A stretch of 64,000 nt of DNA from Zhouia amylolytica (lineage in GTDB: Bacteria; Bacteroidota; Bacteroidia; Flavobacteriales; Flavobacteriaceae): NCBI RefSeq assembly GCF_900116365.1, contig NZ_FPAG01000003.1, positions 248,001 to 312,000 on the forward strand. Reading direction: 5' to 3'. Each line of letters starts with the position of its first letter. The stretch's first letter is position 1. Below are positions 8,382-18,495 of the stretch, one piece after another. Below the pieces are notes generated by a model. The model did no database searches, was not told the DNA's origin, and saw only the letters and a list, made by a program, of their open reading frames with translations. A program made the translations under genes and the position numbers.

Positions 8382-9725
8382 ATGTCAAATGACATTAAGA
8401 TTAAGAAAGGCTTAAATTTAAAGCTTAAAGGCGAGGCAGAAAGACTGATTTCTGATGTGCCTAGATCTAAAACCTTCGCTATAAAACCTACCGATTTTCA
8501 CAATGTAACTCCTAAAATGGTTGTAAAACCAGGTAATGCTGTTAAAGCAGGAGATGTGATTTTCTTTTCTAAGTATAGCGATTCGGTAAAATTTGTAACT
8601 CCGGTGAGCGGAACGATCTCCGAGGTAAAAAGAGGAGCTAAAAGAAAGATTCTTGAGGTGATCATCGATGCAGATGCAACAGATGATTACAAAGAATTTG
8701 GGGTGAAAAACCCAGCTGATCTTTCTTCAGAGGAGATAAAGACTCATTTGTTAGAATCCGGATGTTGGCCGTTTATCAAGCAACGTCCGTATGATGTAAT
8801 TGCTAATCCTGAAGACAGTCCTAAAGCTATCTTTATTTCAGCGTACGCTTCTGCTCCTTTAGCAGCAGATATCGAGTTTATTCTGAAAGATAGAAAAGAA
8901 GACTTCCAGGCAGGGATAGATGCATTGTCAAAACTAACAACGGGTAAAACCCATTTGTCTGTAGACAAAAATGCTAATTCATTTTTGAATGAAGTTAGCG
9001 GGGTTGAAATCCATAAAGTTTCCGGGCCACACCCTGCGGGGAATGTTGGAGTACAAATACATCACATAGACCCTATTAACGCAGGAGAACGTGTATGGGT
9101 TGTTAACCCTGAAGACGTAGCAATTATTGGATCCTTATTCAGGACCGGTAAATTTGAAGCTACCAGAGTTCTTGCTGTAGCTGGTACTGAAGCTCCTAAA
9201 GCACAGTATTTCAAAGTTAAGATAGGAAGTAACGTTAAAGATGTTATTGGAGCTGTTCCTGCTTCTGTTAGAATTATCAGCGGAGATGTTCTTACAGGAG
9301 ATAAAATAGGAAACAATGCTGCTGTTGGCTATTATCATAATACAGTTACACTGATTCCTGAAGGGAATGAGTATCGTATCTTCGGTTGGTTGCCATTTAA
9401 GGACAATAATATTCCAAGTATGTCCAGAACTTCTTTGGCATGGTTATTCCCAAATAAGAAATATAAGGTGAATGCAAACCTGAACGGAGAAGAAAGAGCT
9501 TTAGTTGTTACCGGAGAAATGGAACAAGTAATGCCTATAGATATTTACCCGATGCAACTGATTAAAGAATGTATGATTGGGAATATCGAGAAGATGGAAA
9601 ATCTTGGTATCTATGAAGTTGCTCCTGAAGATTTTGCATTAATTGATTATACATCTACTTCTAAGTTAGAGGCACAATCAATTATTCGAGGAGCGTTGGA
9701 CTTAATGATCAAAGAAGTTGGTTAA
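8382..9725 (+). CDS. nqrA: Na(+)-translocating NADH:quinone reductase subunit A
   Basis: 447 residues, the usual length. It is the cytosolic subunit of the Na+-NQR complex; it lacks cofactor-binding cysteine motifs and has the RnfC/NqrA-like barrel-sandwich start (KIKKGLNLKLKGEAE, KPGNAVKAGDVIFF) and the segment SGPHPAGNVGVQIHHIDPI typical of NqrA. Photolabelling in other species ties NqrA to ubiquinone binding. It is the first of six genes in the canonical order nqrA-F with short gaps, so the start is fixed by the operon promoter and by the alignment of the first residues with the family. Confidence 0.97.
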   Translation: MSNDIKIKKGLNLKLKGEAERLISDVPRSKTFAIKPTDFHNVTPKMVVKPGNAVKAGDVIFFSKYSDSVKFVTPVSGTISEVKRGAKRKILEVIIDADATDDYKEFGVKNPADLSSEEIKTHLLESGCWPFIKQRPYDVIANPEDSPKAIFISAYASAPLAADIEFILKDRKEDFQAGIDALSKLTTGKTHLSVDKNANSFLNEVSGVEIHKVSGPHPAGNVGVQIHHIDPINAGERVWVVNPEDVAIIGSLFRTGKFEATRVLAVAGTEAPKAQYFKVKIGSNVKDVIGAVPASVRIISGDVLTGDKIGNNAAVGYYHNTVTLIPEGNEYRIFGWLPFKDNNIPSMSRTSLAWLFPNKKYKVNANLNGEERALVVTGEMEQVMPIDIYPMQLIKECMIGNIEKMENLGIYEVAPEDFALIDYTSTSKLEAQSIIRGALDLMIKEVG

Positions 9726-9739
9726 ACAAATAAGTAACT

Positions 9740-10897
9740 ATGAGTTTTTTAAGAAATAAATTAGATCAACTTAAGAAGCCTTTCGGAAAAGGCGAAAAGT
9801 GGGAGAAGTTTGCGCCAGCCGTAAATGCATTCGATACTTTTCTTTTTGTACCTAATCATACCACTAAAAAAGGTGCTCACATAAGAGATGCAGTAGACTT
9901 AAAAAGAACGATGATTACAGTGGTCATCGCCTTATTACCTGCATTGATTTATGGAATTTATAATACCGGATATCAACATTTCACCCAATTAGGAGAGTCA
10001 TTCACTTTTATGGATGCGTTTCTTCATGGAGCTGCCAAAATAGTTCCAATGATTGTTGTTTCTTATGTGGTAGGTTTAGCAATAGAATTCGCTTTTGCAA
10101 TTTATAGAGGTCACGAGGTTAATGAAGGGTACTTGGTTACCGGGTTGTTAATTCCGATGATCATGCCAGTTGATATTCCGTTATGGATGGTAGCTGTATC
10201 AGTTGCATTTGCTGTTTTAATCGGTAAAGAAGCCTTCGGTGGAACAGGAATGAATATTTTGAATCCTGCACTAACCGCAAGAGCCTTTGCATTTTTTGCA
10301 TATCCAACCTATATGTCTGGTAACAAAGTATGGGTTTCAGAAGCAACGAATGTAGACGCAATTTCAGGAGAAACTATTCTTGGTAGTTTGGCAGCCGGAA
10401 GAGATGCAGGTTATGATATGTGGAGCATGTTTGCCGGATCTATTCCAGGTTCGATAGCAGAAACGTCAACCTTATGGATCCTTGTAGGTGCCGCTATATT
10501 AATACTTACCGGGGTAGGTAGCTGGAGAATTATGATAGGAGGTATTATAGGAGCTGCATTTATGGGACTTCTATTCAATCTTTGGGGTGTTAATGCATTA
10601 ATGAGTTTCCCTTGGTATCAACACTTAATGGTAGGTGGTTTTGCTTTTGGTATTGTATTTATGGCAACAGACCCTGTGTCTGCCGCACAAACCTTTAAAG
10701 GGAAATGGATCTACGGGATATTAGTCGGTATCTTTTGTATCATGATTCGAGTATTTAACCCTGCGTATCCGGAAGGTGTAATGCTTGCTATTTTATTAAT
10801 GAATGTCTTTGCTCCAACAATCGATCATTATGTGATTGAGGCAAACGTTAAAAGAAGAAAGAAGCGTCTGGAGGCAGCAAAAGTTAAAACAGCATAA
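9740..10897 (+). CDS. nqrB: Na(+)-translocating NADH:quinone reductase subunit B
   Basis: 385 residues, polytopic, with about nine to ten hydrophobic helices after a soluble N-terminal 55 residues. NqrB carries a covalently bound FMN and riboflavin and forms much of the Na+ path. The flavinylation site in the family is a Thr in an SGAT-like context; the only comparable site here is SGET at 209-212 (T212), so the Ala is replaced by Glu. NPALTARAFAFFAYP (175-189) and FMATDPVSAAQTFKGKWIYG are strongly conserved family segments. It follows nqrA by 14 bp. Confidence 0.97.
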   Translation: MSFLRNKLDQLKKPFGKGEKWEKFAPAVNAFDTFLFVPNHTTKKGAHIRDAVDLKRTMITVVIALLPALIYGIYNTGYQHFTQLGESFTFMDAFLHGAAKIVPMIVVSYVVGLAIEFAFAIYRGHEVNEGYLVTGLLIPMIMPVDIPLWMVAVSVAFAVLIGKEAFGGTGMNILNPALTARAFAFFAYPTYMSGNKVWVSEATNVDAISGETILGSLAAGRDAGYDMWSMFAGSIPGSIAETSTLWILVGAAILILTGVGSWRIMIGGIIGAAFMGLLFNLWGVNALMSFPWYQHLMVGGFAFGIVFMATDPVSAAQTFKGKWIYGILVGIFCIMIRVFNPAYPEGVMLAILLMNVFAPTIDHYVIEANVKRRKKRLEAAKVKTA

Positions 10898-10899
10898 CG

Positions 10900-11622
10900 A
10901 TGAACAGAGATAGTAATATATATATATTTTCATTTGCGGCGATAATGGTTGTGATAGTGGCTTCCGTATTATCATTTACAGCAGTGTCATTAAAACCACG
11001 TCAGCAAGAGAATGTAAGAAACGAAAAAATGCAAAGTATTTTGCATACCATCGGTGTCGAAGTTGAAAGAGATGGAGCTCAGGCTAAATATGATGAATTC
11101 ATTAAAGAAGAGCTTTCTCTTAAGGCAGACGGAACGGTGGATGAAAGTGTAGATGCTTTTAAAATAGAACTTAACAAAGAGCTTAAGAAGCCTGTGGAAG
11201 AGCAAAGATTTCCACTGTTCGTAGCTGATGTAGATGGTGAGAAATTTTATATCGTGCCATTGAGAGGAGCTGGACTTTGGAATGCAATCTGGGGTTATAT
11301 ATCTCTAAAAGAAGATATGAACACCGTGAAAGGAACAATTTTCGATCACGCAGGTGAAACACCAGGACTTGGAGCTGAAATAACTCAATCTTGGTTTCAG
11401 GAGCGTTTTGTGAATGAAAAGATTTTTAACGCTAATGACGAGCTTGTCGGAATAGCTGTTCAAAAAGGATATAGTGGTGGTAATGATAAGGATGATAATG
11501 CAGTTGATGCTATTTCAGGAGCAACCATTACTGGAGATGGAGTGACAGATATGATTAAAGAGCGTCTGTTACATTACGTACCGTATTTTGAGAAAAATAA
11601 TTCTAAACTGGCTATAAAATAA
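10900..11622 (+). CDS. nqrC: Na(+)-translocating NADH:quinone reductase subunit C
   Basis: 240 residues with one N-terminal transmembrane helix (about 8-30) and a periplasmic FMN-binding domain. The flavinylation motif DAISGAT (203-209) marks T209 as the acceptor of FMN transferred by ApbE through a phosphoester bond, as shown for Vibrio Nqr[14 protein letters not shown] (121-133) and [10 protein letters not shown] are conserved in the FMN-binding fold. It follows nqrB by 2 bp. Confidence 0.97.
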   Translation: MNRDSNIYIFSFAAIMVVIVASVLSFTAVSLKPRQQENVRNEKMQSILHTIGVEVERDGAQAKYDEFIKEELSLKADGTVDESVDAFKIELNKELKKPVEEQRFPLFVADVDGEKFYIVPLRGAGLWNAIWGYISLKEDMNTVKGTIFDHAGETPGLGAEITQSWFQERFVNEKIFNANDELVGIAVQKGYSGGNDKDDNAVDAISGATITGDGVTDMIKERLLHYVPYFEKNNSKLAIK

Positions 11623-11627
11623 TTGTC

Positions 11628-12350
11628 ATGGGAAAAGATAAAAACAAGACTTCAAAATCTCCGGTGGTTCTTTTTGTAGGAGAAGAAAAGGAACCTCTTT
11701 TTTCGAAGAAAAACAGAGAACTGTTATCAGATCCTTTAAATGATAACAACCCGATTACTGTACAGGTCCTTGGGATATGTTCTGCCCTGGCAATCACAGT
11801 TCAATTAAAACCATCAATAGTTATGGCTATTGCCGTAATGTTTGTGATGGCATTTGGTAACATTATCATATCCCTTATCAGAAATTTGATACCAAACCGA
11901 ATTCGAATTATCGTTCAGTTGGTAGTAGTGGCTGCATTGGTAATTCTGGTTGATCAGATTCTAAAGGCTTTCGCTTACGATGTTAGTAAACAACTAGCAG
12001 TATTCGTTGGTTTAATTATTACCAACTGTATTGTAATGGGACGTCTGGAAGCATTTGCCTTGGGTAATGGTGTGTGGAAATCATTTTTGGATGGTATAGG
12101 TAACGCTGCAGGATATGGTCTGATTCTAATTGCTGTTGCATTTTTCAGAGAACTTTTGGGTTCTGGTAAATTGCTAGGGTATGAGATATTAGGACATAAG
12201 GGTGTTACTATGGCAGAATCTACCGGTTTATATGCATTGGGTTACGAAAACAACGGTTTGATGTTGTTGTCTCCAATGGCATTGATTACTGTAGGGGTTA
12301 TTATATGGGTTCAGCGTTCTAGAAACAGAAAGCTAATCGAAAAGAACTAA
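11628..12350 (+). CDS. nqrD: Na(+)-translocating NADH:quinone reductase subunit D
   Basis: 240 residues. After a charged N-terminal extension of about 40 residues it has six hydrophobic segments of the NqrD/RnfE family, with the conserved [12 protein letters not shown] and GKLLGYEIL segments. NqrD and NqrE form an inverted pair of half-channels that hold an intramembrane iron or 2Fe-2S centre; C133 in TNCIVMGR is the candidate ligand. The N-terminal extension makes it longer than the roughly 210 residues of proteobacterial NqrD. It follows nqrC by 5 bp. Confidence 0.96.
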   Translation: MGKDKNKTSKSPVVLFVGEEKEPLFSKKNRELLSDPLNDNNPITVQVLGICSALAITVQLKPSIVMAIAVMFVMAFGNIIISLIRNLIPNRIRIIVQLVVVAALVILVDQILKAFAYDVSKQLAVFVGLIITNCIVMGRLEAFALGNGVWKSFLDGIGNAAGYGLILIAVAFFRELLGSGKLLGYEILGHKGVTMAESTGLYALGYENNGLMLLSPMALITVGVIIWVQRSRNRKLIEKN

Positions 12351-12378
12351 AGTCTCAAGACATTAAAAATATTTAGTA

Positions 12379-12993
12379 ATGGATTACGTAAATTTATTTG
12401 TTAGGAGCATATTTATCGAAAACATGATTTTCGCCTATTTCTTAGGAATGTGTTCTTACTTGGCAGTATCTAAAACAGTTAAAACTGCAGTTGGTCTTGG
12501 GGCGGCTGTAATATTCGTTTTGTTTGTAACTGTTCCTTTAAACTATTTATTGGATAATTACCTGCTTAGACCGGGTGCATTAGCATGGTTGGGTGAGGAA
12601 TACGCTAATATAGATCTTAGCTTCCTTTCGTTAATTATGTTTATTGCCGTGGTGGCATCAATGGTGCAGTTAGTAGAGATGATTGTAGAGAAGTTCGCTC
12701 CGGCACTATATGGAGCGCTAGGGATATTCCTTCCGCTTATCGCCGTTAACTGTGCAATTTTAGGAGGTTCGTTGTTTATGCAACAAAAAGACTTCAGCGC
12801 AGTATCGGAAGCAGCAGTATATGGATTGGGATCTGGGATCGGATGGTTTTTAGCGATTTTAGCGATCGCTGCTATTCGTGAAAAAATCACCTATTCAAAT
12901 GTTCCTGCTCCTTTAAGAGGGTTGGGTATAACCTTTATTATTACAGGGCTTATGGCACTTGGTTTCATGAGCTTTATGGGAATTAAATTATAA
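12379..12993 (+). CDS. nqrE: Na(+)-translocating NADH:quinone reductase subunit E
   Basis: 204 residues, six membrane segments, NqrE/RnfA family. The start [27 protein letters not shown] is diagnostic (shown here only in part: [20 protein letters not shown]), and [12 protein letters not shown] holds the second conserved cysteine. With NqrD it forms the central Na+-conducting and metal-binding core in the inner membrane. It follows nqrD by 28 bp. Confidence 0.97.
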   Translation: MDYVNLFVRSIFIENMIFAYFLGMCSYLAVSKTVKTAVGLGAAVIFVLFVTVPLNYLLDNYLLRPGALAWLGEEYANIDLSFLSLIMFIAVVASMVQLVEMIVEKFAPALYGALGIFLPLIAVNCAILGGSLFMQQKDFSAVSEAAVYGLGSGIGWFLAILAIAAIREKITYSNVPAPLRGLGITFIITGLMALGFMSFMGIKL

Positions 12994-13014
12994 ATCTGTT
13001 TATAGAAAGAAAGT

Positions 13015-14307
13015 ATGGATTATTCAGTAATCTTAGCCAGTCTAGTAGTATTCTTAGTATTGATTTTTGCTTTAGTGGCTATTCTTCTAGGGGCAAAGGC
13101 CAAATTGGTTCCTTCTGGTCCTGTAACATTAAAAATTAATGGAGAAAAAGATGTAGAAGTATCTTCCGGTGGAACCTTACTTACTACACTTGGAAATAAT
13201 AAAATCTTCTTGCCTTCTGCATGTGGTGGAGGAGGTACTTGTATTCAATGTAAATGTGTGGTAACAGAAGGTGGTGGAGAACCACTTCCTACAGAAGTAC
13301 CTCATTTTACAAGAAAAGAACTTGCTGAAGGCTGGCGTTTAGGATGCCAGGTAAAAGTGAAGCAAGACATGGTAATTGAAGTGCCTGAAGAAGTATTTGG
13401 TGTGAAAAAATGGGAAGCTGAAGTTGTAAGAAACTATAACGTGGCTTCATTTATTAAGGAATTTGTAGTGCGTATTCCTGAGGATATGGATTACGAGCCA
13501 GGTGGATATATTCAGATTGAAATTCCTCCTTGCGAAGTTAAATATGCCGATGTTGATATTACTGCACACCCTGAGGAACACGACGATCCTAAGAAATTCC
13601 AAATGGAATGGGATAAGTTCAACCTTTGGCCATTGGTAATGAAAAATACCGAAACCGTAGAACGTGCATACTCAATGGCCTCTTATCCTGCAGAGGGAAG
13701 AGAGATCATGTTGAATGTTCGTGTTGCTACACCGCCATGGGATAGAAATAAAAATGGATGGATGGATGTTAATCCTGGTATTGCTTCATCTTATATTTTT
13801 GCGAGAAAACCTGGAGATAAAGTAACTATTTCAGGACCTTACGGTGAATTCTTCATCAATCCTAGTGATTCTGAAATGCTTTATGTTGGTGGTGGTGCAG
13901 GTATGGCACCGATGCGTTCGCACTTATACCACCTTTTCAAAACCTTAAAAACAGGTAGAAAAGTTACCTATTGGTATGGAGGTCGTTCTAAACGTGAATT
14001 GTTCTACATGGAACACTTTAGAGAATTAGAAAGAGAATTCCCGAACTTTAAATTTTACATTGCGCTATCTGAACCTTTAGAGGAAGATAACTGGAAGGTT
14101 AAAGATGGTTTAGATGGTGAAGGTGATGGTTTCGTAGGATTTGTTCACCAGGTAGTAATTGATAATTATTTAAATCATCATGATGCTCCTGAAGATATAG
14201 AATTCTACTTCTGTGGACCACCACTTATGAATAAAGCAGTGGAAAAAATGTGTGATGACTTTGGAGTACCACCAGAAAATGTTCGTTTCGACGACTTTGG
14301 AGGATAA
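13015..14307 (+). CDS. nqrF: Na(+)-translocating NADH:quinone reductase subunit F
   Basis: 430 residues. One N-terminal membrane helix (about 4-26) is followed by a 2Fe-2S ferredoxin domain with cysteines C70, C76, C79 and C111, the same positions as in Vibrio NqrF. Then come an FAD-binding domain with the RAYSMASYP motif and an NADH-binding domain with [12 protein letters not shown] and [10 protein letters not shown]. It is the electron entry point, oxidising NADH on the cytosolic side. It is the last gene of the operon, 21 bp after nqrE, and is followed by a strong bidirectional terminator. Confidence 0.98.
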   Translation: MDYSVILASLVVFLVLIFALVAILLGAKAKLVPSGPVTLKINGEKDVEVSSGGTLLTTLGNNKIFLPSACGGGGTCIQCKCVVTEGGGEPLPTEVPHFTRKELAEGWRLGCQVKVKQDMVIEVPEEVFGVKKWEAEVVRNYNVASFIKEFVVRIPEDMDYEPGGYIQIEIPPCEVKYADVDITAHPEEHDDPKKFQMEWDKFNLWPLVMKNTETVERAYSMASYPAEGREIMLNVRVATPPWDRNKNGWMDVNPGIASSYIFARKPGDKVTISGPYGEFFINPSDSEMLYVGGGAGMAPMRSHLYHLFKTLKTGRKVTYWYGGRSKRELFYMEHFRELEREFPNFKFYIALSEPLEEDNWKVKDGLDGEGDGFVGFVHQVVIDNYLNHHDAPEDIEFYFCGPPLMNKAVEKMCDDFGVPPENVRFDDFGG

Positions 14308-14328
14308 TAAAGTCAAAGTATAAAATAT

Positions 14329-14357
14329 AAAAGCCGATCGTGAGATCGGCTTTTTTT
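14329..14357. terminator. Bidirectional terminator between nqrF and the VWA gene
   Basis: Stem GCCGATC/GATCGGC with a 4-base loop (14333-14350), A-run before and T7 after, overlapping the stop region of the convergent VWA gene. Confidence 0.9.
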
Positions 14358-16173
14358 ATTTGGTACCTTCCGGGTGGTAATTGTAACTTTTCATCAATCT
14401 GATGAACTCCGCTCTGTACCCATCATCATCTTTACCCTTGCTCTTTTGGGCAAGTTCAATGATGTTTTCTTTTTTCATACCATTGAGATATTCCGATTCC
14501 CTGAGGTACATAGCCCATGCAGCTACTGCAGCCGTAAAGCTGAAATCTACAGAAGGTGCTTTCAAAGTGGTTTTTACAGAATGAACAAGCTCTTTGCTTT
14601 TATTTCCATCAGGTTTTTTATACCTGAACTTTACAGTGAGTAATTCGTCCGAAAAATGAGTGTCGTTTTTTACGGAACTATATTTCAAAGAGTCAATATC
14701 CTTTAGATATTTACTTTCGATTCCCGATGGTATGATTTCATATAAAGCTGTAACATTATGACCGCTTCCCAATTCGCCGGCATCTTTAGTGTCATCTTTA
14801 AAATCTTCATCATTTAAAAGACGATTCTCATATCCAATGAGTCGATAGGCCTTTACTTTAGTCGGATTAAATTCAACCTGTATTTTCACATCTTTTGCAA
14901 TTGTATAGATGGTGCCTCCAAATTCAGTCCCAAGTACTCGTTGAGCCTCTTGCATACTATCTATATAAGCATGGTTTCCATTCCCTTTGTCTGCGAGTGT
15001 CTCCAGTTTAGAATCCTTATAGTTTCCCATTCCAAACCCTAAACATGTTAAATAAACCCCGCTTTTTCTTTTTTCCTCAATTAATTCTTCCATAGCCTTA
15101 TCACTCGAAGCACCAACGTTAAAATCACCATCTGTAGCTAATATGATGCGATTATTGCCTCTTTTAATGAAATGCTCTTCTGCGATTTTATAAGCCAGTT
15201 CTAACCCGGCACCACCTGCAGTAGAACCTCCGGCTTCAAGCTTATTTAAAGCCTCCATAATCTTGTTTTTGTTTTTTCCGGATGTAGGCTCTAAAACCAT
15301 ACCCGCTGCACCCGCGTATACCACAATGGAAACCCTGTCTTGTGGGCGTAATTGATTTACCAATAATTTAAAAGCGGATTTTAATAACGGTAGTTTGTTG
15401 CGACTATGCATTGAACCAGATACGTCTAATAAAAATACCAGGTTAGAAGCAGGTACGTTATCAAGAGGTATCTTCTTCCCCTGAATTCCTATTTTAACCA
15501 GTTGATGTTCTTTATTCCATGGCGCATAATTCAATTCTGTTTGAATAGAGAAGGGGACATCTCCTTTTGGTTGAGTGTACGAGTAATTAAAGTAGTTAAT
15601 GAGCTCTTCTGTTTTAATCGCATCTTTAGGAATCTTTATACCTGTATTAATCATTCGCCTCATATTGCTGTATGAAGCCTTGTCGACATCAATTGAAAAG
15701 GTTGAAAGTGGTTTGTATTTTGGCTGCTGAAATCCGTTTTCTTGTATCTCAGCATAAGATTCGTTAGTAGGTTCACTTACAATTCCCCTTAACACAATAT
15801 TTTGTTCCTTCTTTCGCCCATAAGCTACAGGCACATTAGATTTAATCATTTCTTGATCATATTCAGTCACCACGATCTCTTCAAGCGTAGAATGATCGCT
15901 TTCAAGCACCACATTATATACCGATTGATTGGTGATTTTAATTTCTTTGGTCTTCATGCCGATATAGGAAAAAACCAGAACGTTTCCCGTTTCAGCTTTG
16001 ATGCTATAGTTGCCGTCAAAGTCTGTTGTGGTTCCTTTAGTGGAGCCTTTAACTACAATGTTAACTCCAGTTAGCGGCTGACCATTGTTAGTAACCACAC
16101 CTGTTATAGTTCGTTCTTTAGCGAAGGTAAAAATTGCTAATAATGAGAATAGAAAGGTGATTATTGTTTTCAT
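14356..16173 (-). CDS. Exported VWA-domain protein with carboxypeptidase-like regulatory domain (YfbK type)
   Basis: 605 residues. A signal peptide (1-18, MKTIITFLFSLLAIFTFA) precedes a carboxypeptidase-D regulatory-like domain (about 21-92, RTITGVVTNNGQPLTGVNIV), then a YfbK N-terminal region, a von Willebrand A domain (about 244-400) with MIDAS residues DVSGS at 250-254 and TDG at 345-347, and a YfbK-like C-terminal domain. The protein is likely periplasmic or surface-exposed and binds a divalent metal; its ligand is unknown. It lies between the nqr operon and apbE but on the opposite strand, so a link to Nqr is not supported. Confidence 0.85.
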   Translation of the reverse strand: MKTIITFLFSLLAIFTFAKERTITGVVTNNGQPLTGVNIVVKGSTKGTTTDFDGNYSIKAETGNVLVFSYIGMKTKEIKITNQSVYNVVLESDHSTLEEIVVTEYDQEMIKSNVPVAYGRKKEQNIVLRGIVSEPTNESYAEIQENGFQQPKYKPLSTFSIDVDKASYSNMRRMINTGIKIPKDAIKTEELINYFNYSYTQPKGDVPFSIQTELNYAPWNKEHQLVKIGIQGKKIPLDNVPASNLVFLLDVSGSMHSRNKLPLLKSAFKLLVNQLRPQDRVSIVVYAGAAGMVLEPTSGKNKNKIMEALNKLEAGGSTAGGAGLELAYKIAEEHFIKRGNNRIILATDGDFNVGASSDKAMEELIEEKRKSGVYLTCLGFGMGNYKDSKLETLADKGNGNHAYIDSMQEAQRVLGTEFGGTIYTIAKDVKIQVEFNPTKVKAYRLIGYENRLLNDEDFKDDTKDAGELGSGHNVTALYEIIPSGIESKYLKDIDSLKYSSVKNDTHFSDELLTVKFRYKKPDGNKSKELVHSVKTTLKAPSVDFSFTAAVAAWAMYLRESEYLNGMKKENIIELAQKSKGKDDDGYRAEFIRLMKSYNYHPEGTK

Positions 16174-16345
16174 AATATGAAGATTTGTATGATTAGAAAC
16201 AACTATCGTACCAAAGTAGGAAAATGCCTGCTTCAGGGAAATTGTCTAACCAGGGTTGAATAATTATATATGTTGCCTTCCATCGGGTGTCGTATATATA
16301 TTTTGTAATTTTGCCTGACTTCAAAGTAACATTTAAAAAACTGCT

Positions 16346-16705
16346 ATGGCAGAAGAATTAACAGAACAAGAGTTACATAATCTGGCAATGAATGTGGTGG
16401 GTAAAGACCTCGAAAAAAACGGTTTCGAGTTTATGGCCGTAAATAGTAAATTAAAAAAAGATCCACAGTTTGTCTGTTTAAAAGATAAAAAGCTACACTT
16501 TATAATAGTCAGAGCTGTTCTATACCCGGAAAATCCGTCTGAGATAAATTATCTTTTTATGGAAACAATTAAAGAACACGCTACAAAGTTTAAGGCCTCA
16601 ACTTATTATGCGGGTGTGGGGATTGCTAATGCTTCAGATTATGAAAAACCAGTGAATAAAGAACAAAACTATATTATAAAATACGATGGTATTATTAAGA
16701 TTTAA
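16346..16705 (+). CDS. Small conserved flavobacterial protein coupled to apbE
   Basis: 119 residues, soluble, no signal peptide and a single Cys (C45 in PQFVCLKDKKLHFI). The fold looks like a compact alpha/beta domain: N-terminal helix, then strands FEFMAVNSKL, FVCLKDKKLHFIIVRAVLY, a helix and a final strand pair. Homologues in Flavobacteriaceae are, as I recall, labelled as NqrF because of their position, but the protein has no ferredoxin, FAD or NADH motif and nqrF itself is present upstream. Its stop overlaps the apbE start by 20 bp, so the two are probably translationally coupled. A role in flavinylation or Nqr assembly is only inferred. Confidence 0.8.
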   Translation: MAEELTEQELHNLAMNVVGKDLEKNGFEFMAVNSKLKKDPQFVCLKDKKLHFIIVRAVLYPENPSEINYLFMETIKEHATKFKASTYYAGVGIANASDYEKPVNKEQNYIIKYDGIIKI

Positions 16706-17726
16706 GTGCACTTTTATTTTGGCATTAAGCCTTTTGATTTTTGCTTGTAAAACTGAGCAGAAGCAATCAGCAAATTCGATATTACAATATGAAGAGGGAC
16801 AGGCGTTGGGAACAACATTCCATATACAATATGAAGTAGCTCATGATTCCATTCGCTTAGATGATGAAATTCAAACGGTGTTTGAAAATATGAACCGTTC
16901 GATGTCAACCTATATACCAACCTCTGATATTTCTAAAATAAACAAGGGAGATAGTACCATTGCGGTGGATGCTAATTTTAAGGAAGTGTTTTTTACAGCA
17001 CAACGCATATGGAAGGAAACAAATGGATTGTTTGACCCTACTGTTGGAGCCCTTGTGAATGCCTGGGGTTTTGGGCCTGACAAGCCACTCGCCAGGATAG
17101 AGCAAGAGCAGGTAGATAGTATTTTAGAATTTACCGGTTTTGATAAAGTGTCTATTACCGAAGAAGGGTATATTCTTAAAAATCATCCCTATGTTTATTT
17201 TGACTTTAATGCACTTGCAAAAGGGTTTACATTAGATTTAATTGGACGTATGTTTGATGAGCATGGAATTAATAATTATATCATTGAAATAGGAGGAGAG
17301 ATTCTTACTAAAGGTAAAAATGTAGTAAAAGATAAAGATTGGATTGTGGCAGTTGACGACCCGACCCAACAAGAGGGAGAACGAACTTTGATTGCAAAAA
17401 TTAAATTGAAGAATAAGGCGATGGCTACCAGTGGTAATTACAGAAAGTTCAGGTTAGACTCATTAACGGGCGAACGGTTCGTGCATACCATTAACCCTAA
17501 AACAGGTTATACGCAAAAGTCAGATGTCCTGAGCGTTACTGTCATTGCTTCAACTTGTATGGAAGCTGATGCTTATGCTACTGCTTTTATGGCTATGCCA
17601 TTCGAAGAATCAAAGGCTTTATTGGGAAAATTAAATGATGTAGAGGCTTATTTTATTAGTGCCGCAGGAAAAGATAGTCTAAAAGAATATAAAACAGAAG
17701 GATTTAAAAAGTTATTGGTAAAATAA
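16686..17726 (+). CDS. apbE: FAD:protein FMN transferase ApbE (lipoprotein)
   Basis: 346 residues. The N-terminus is a lipoprotein signal with lipobox LIFAC, C21 being the predicted lipidated residue, so the enzyme is anchored facing the periplasm. ApbE family motifs are visible: FDFNALAKGFTLDLIG, YIIEIGGEI, ATSGNYRKF and HTINPKTGY. It uses Mg2+ and FAD to attach FMN covalently to Thr of NqrB and NqrC, which matches the nqr operon just upstream. The start at 16686 overlaps the preceding gene by 20 bp; it gives a complete lipoprotein signal, which supports it. The stop abuts that of the convergent methyltransferase gene. Confidence 0.95.
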   Translation: MVLLRFKCTFILALSLLIFACKTEQKQSANSILQYEEGQALGTTFHIQYEVAHDSIRLDDEIQTVFENMNRSMSTYIPTSDISKINKGDSTIAVDANFKEVFFTAQRIWKETNGLFDPTVGALVNAWGFGPDKPLARIEQEQVDSILEFTGFDKVSITEEGYILKNHPYVYFDFNALAKGFTLDLIGRMFDEHGINNYIIEIGGEILTKGKNVVKDKDWIVAVDDPTQQEGERTLIAKIKLKNKAMATSGNYRKFRLDSLTGERFVHTINPKTGYTQKSDVLSVTVIASTCMEADAYATAFMAMPFEESKALLGKLNDVEAYFISAAGKDSLKEYKTEGFKKLLVK

Positions 17727-18491
17727 CTATTTATGACAAAATGGGATAACTTCATTGATGTCCAAAGCAAATCGTTCCACTAATTCTGGAGCGATTTTTT
17801 TTGAATAGGGCACTGCTGCTACTTTAAAACCAATAGTCCTTAACTTATCAAAATAATCCCGTCCATAGACTCTTACATGATCGTACTGCCCAAATATTTT
17901 AGCACGTTCTTTCGGGTCTGTAATAGAATCGTCTTCAAAGGTTTCTTCTCTGTTTAAATCCTGAGGAATCTGAAACACGCCCCATCCTCCTTTTTTCATC
18001 ACCCTGAAGAGCTCCTGCATGGCTTTTGTGTCATCTTTGATGTGTTCCAATACATGATTGCATAGTATGACATCAAATTCATTGTCCTTAAAAGGTAAAT
18101 TGCAGATGTCTGCCTTAACATCCGCCAGGGGAGATTCTATGTCTGTAGTGGTGTATTCCAGGTTTTCCTGCTTCCTGAATCGTTTATAAAAAGCTTGTTC
18201 AGGAGCGAAGTGCAGAACTTTTAATGAGTCTTGAAAAAAGTTTGTTTCACTTTTTAAGAAAAGCCATAATAGTCTGTGACGTTCCAGTGATAGGGTGCTT
18301 GGTGAAAGCACATTGTTGCGCTGTTTCCCATACCCATAAGGTAGAAAGCTTTTAAAACTCTTACCATCTATTGGATCCGTGTAAGTATCGCCTTTTAGAT
18401 AAAAGGCCATTAAAGGCCGCACCCAATAACTCATGCGAATCAACCAGGGGCGCGGAACCGTATTCAAAATTATTTTAAATATCTTTTTCAA
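17727..18491 (-). CDS. Class I SAM-dependent methyltransferase
   Basis: 254 residues. The first half of the SAM fold begins at KVLHFAPEQAF, a variant of motif I, with TTDIESP (acidic motif II), DVKADICNLPF and ILCNHVLEHIKDD (motif IV-V region). The first 65 residues contain basic and hydrophobic segments with an incomplete resemblance to methyltransferases acting near cell-surface polymers. The substrate is unknown. It follows map by 4 bp on the same strand and is probably co-transcribed with it. Its stop is immediately adjacent to the apbE stop on the other strand, with no hairpin between. Confidence 0.8.
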   Translation of the reverse strand: MKKIFKIILNTVPRPWLIRMSYWVRPLMAFYLKGDTYTDPIDGKSFKSFLPYGYGKQRNNVLSPSTLSLERHRLLWLFLKSETNFFQDSLKVLHFAPEQAFYKRFRKQENLEYTTTDIESPLADVKADICNLPFKDNEFDVILCNHVLEHIKDDTKAMQELFRVMKKGGWGVFQIPQDLNREETFEDDSITDPKERAKIFGQYDHVRVYGRDYFDKLRTIGFKVAAVPYSKKIAPELVERFALDINEVIPFCHK

Positions 18492-18495
18492 GAAA

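Noticed and set aside
16346-16705. Annotation as NqrF
   Set aside because: The sequence lacks the 2Fe-2S cysteines, FAD and NADH motifs, and a complete nqrF is present at 13015-14307.
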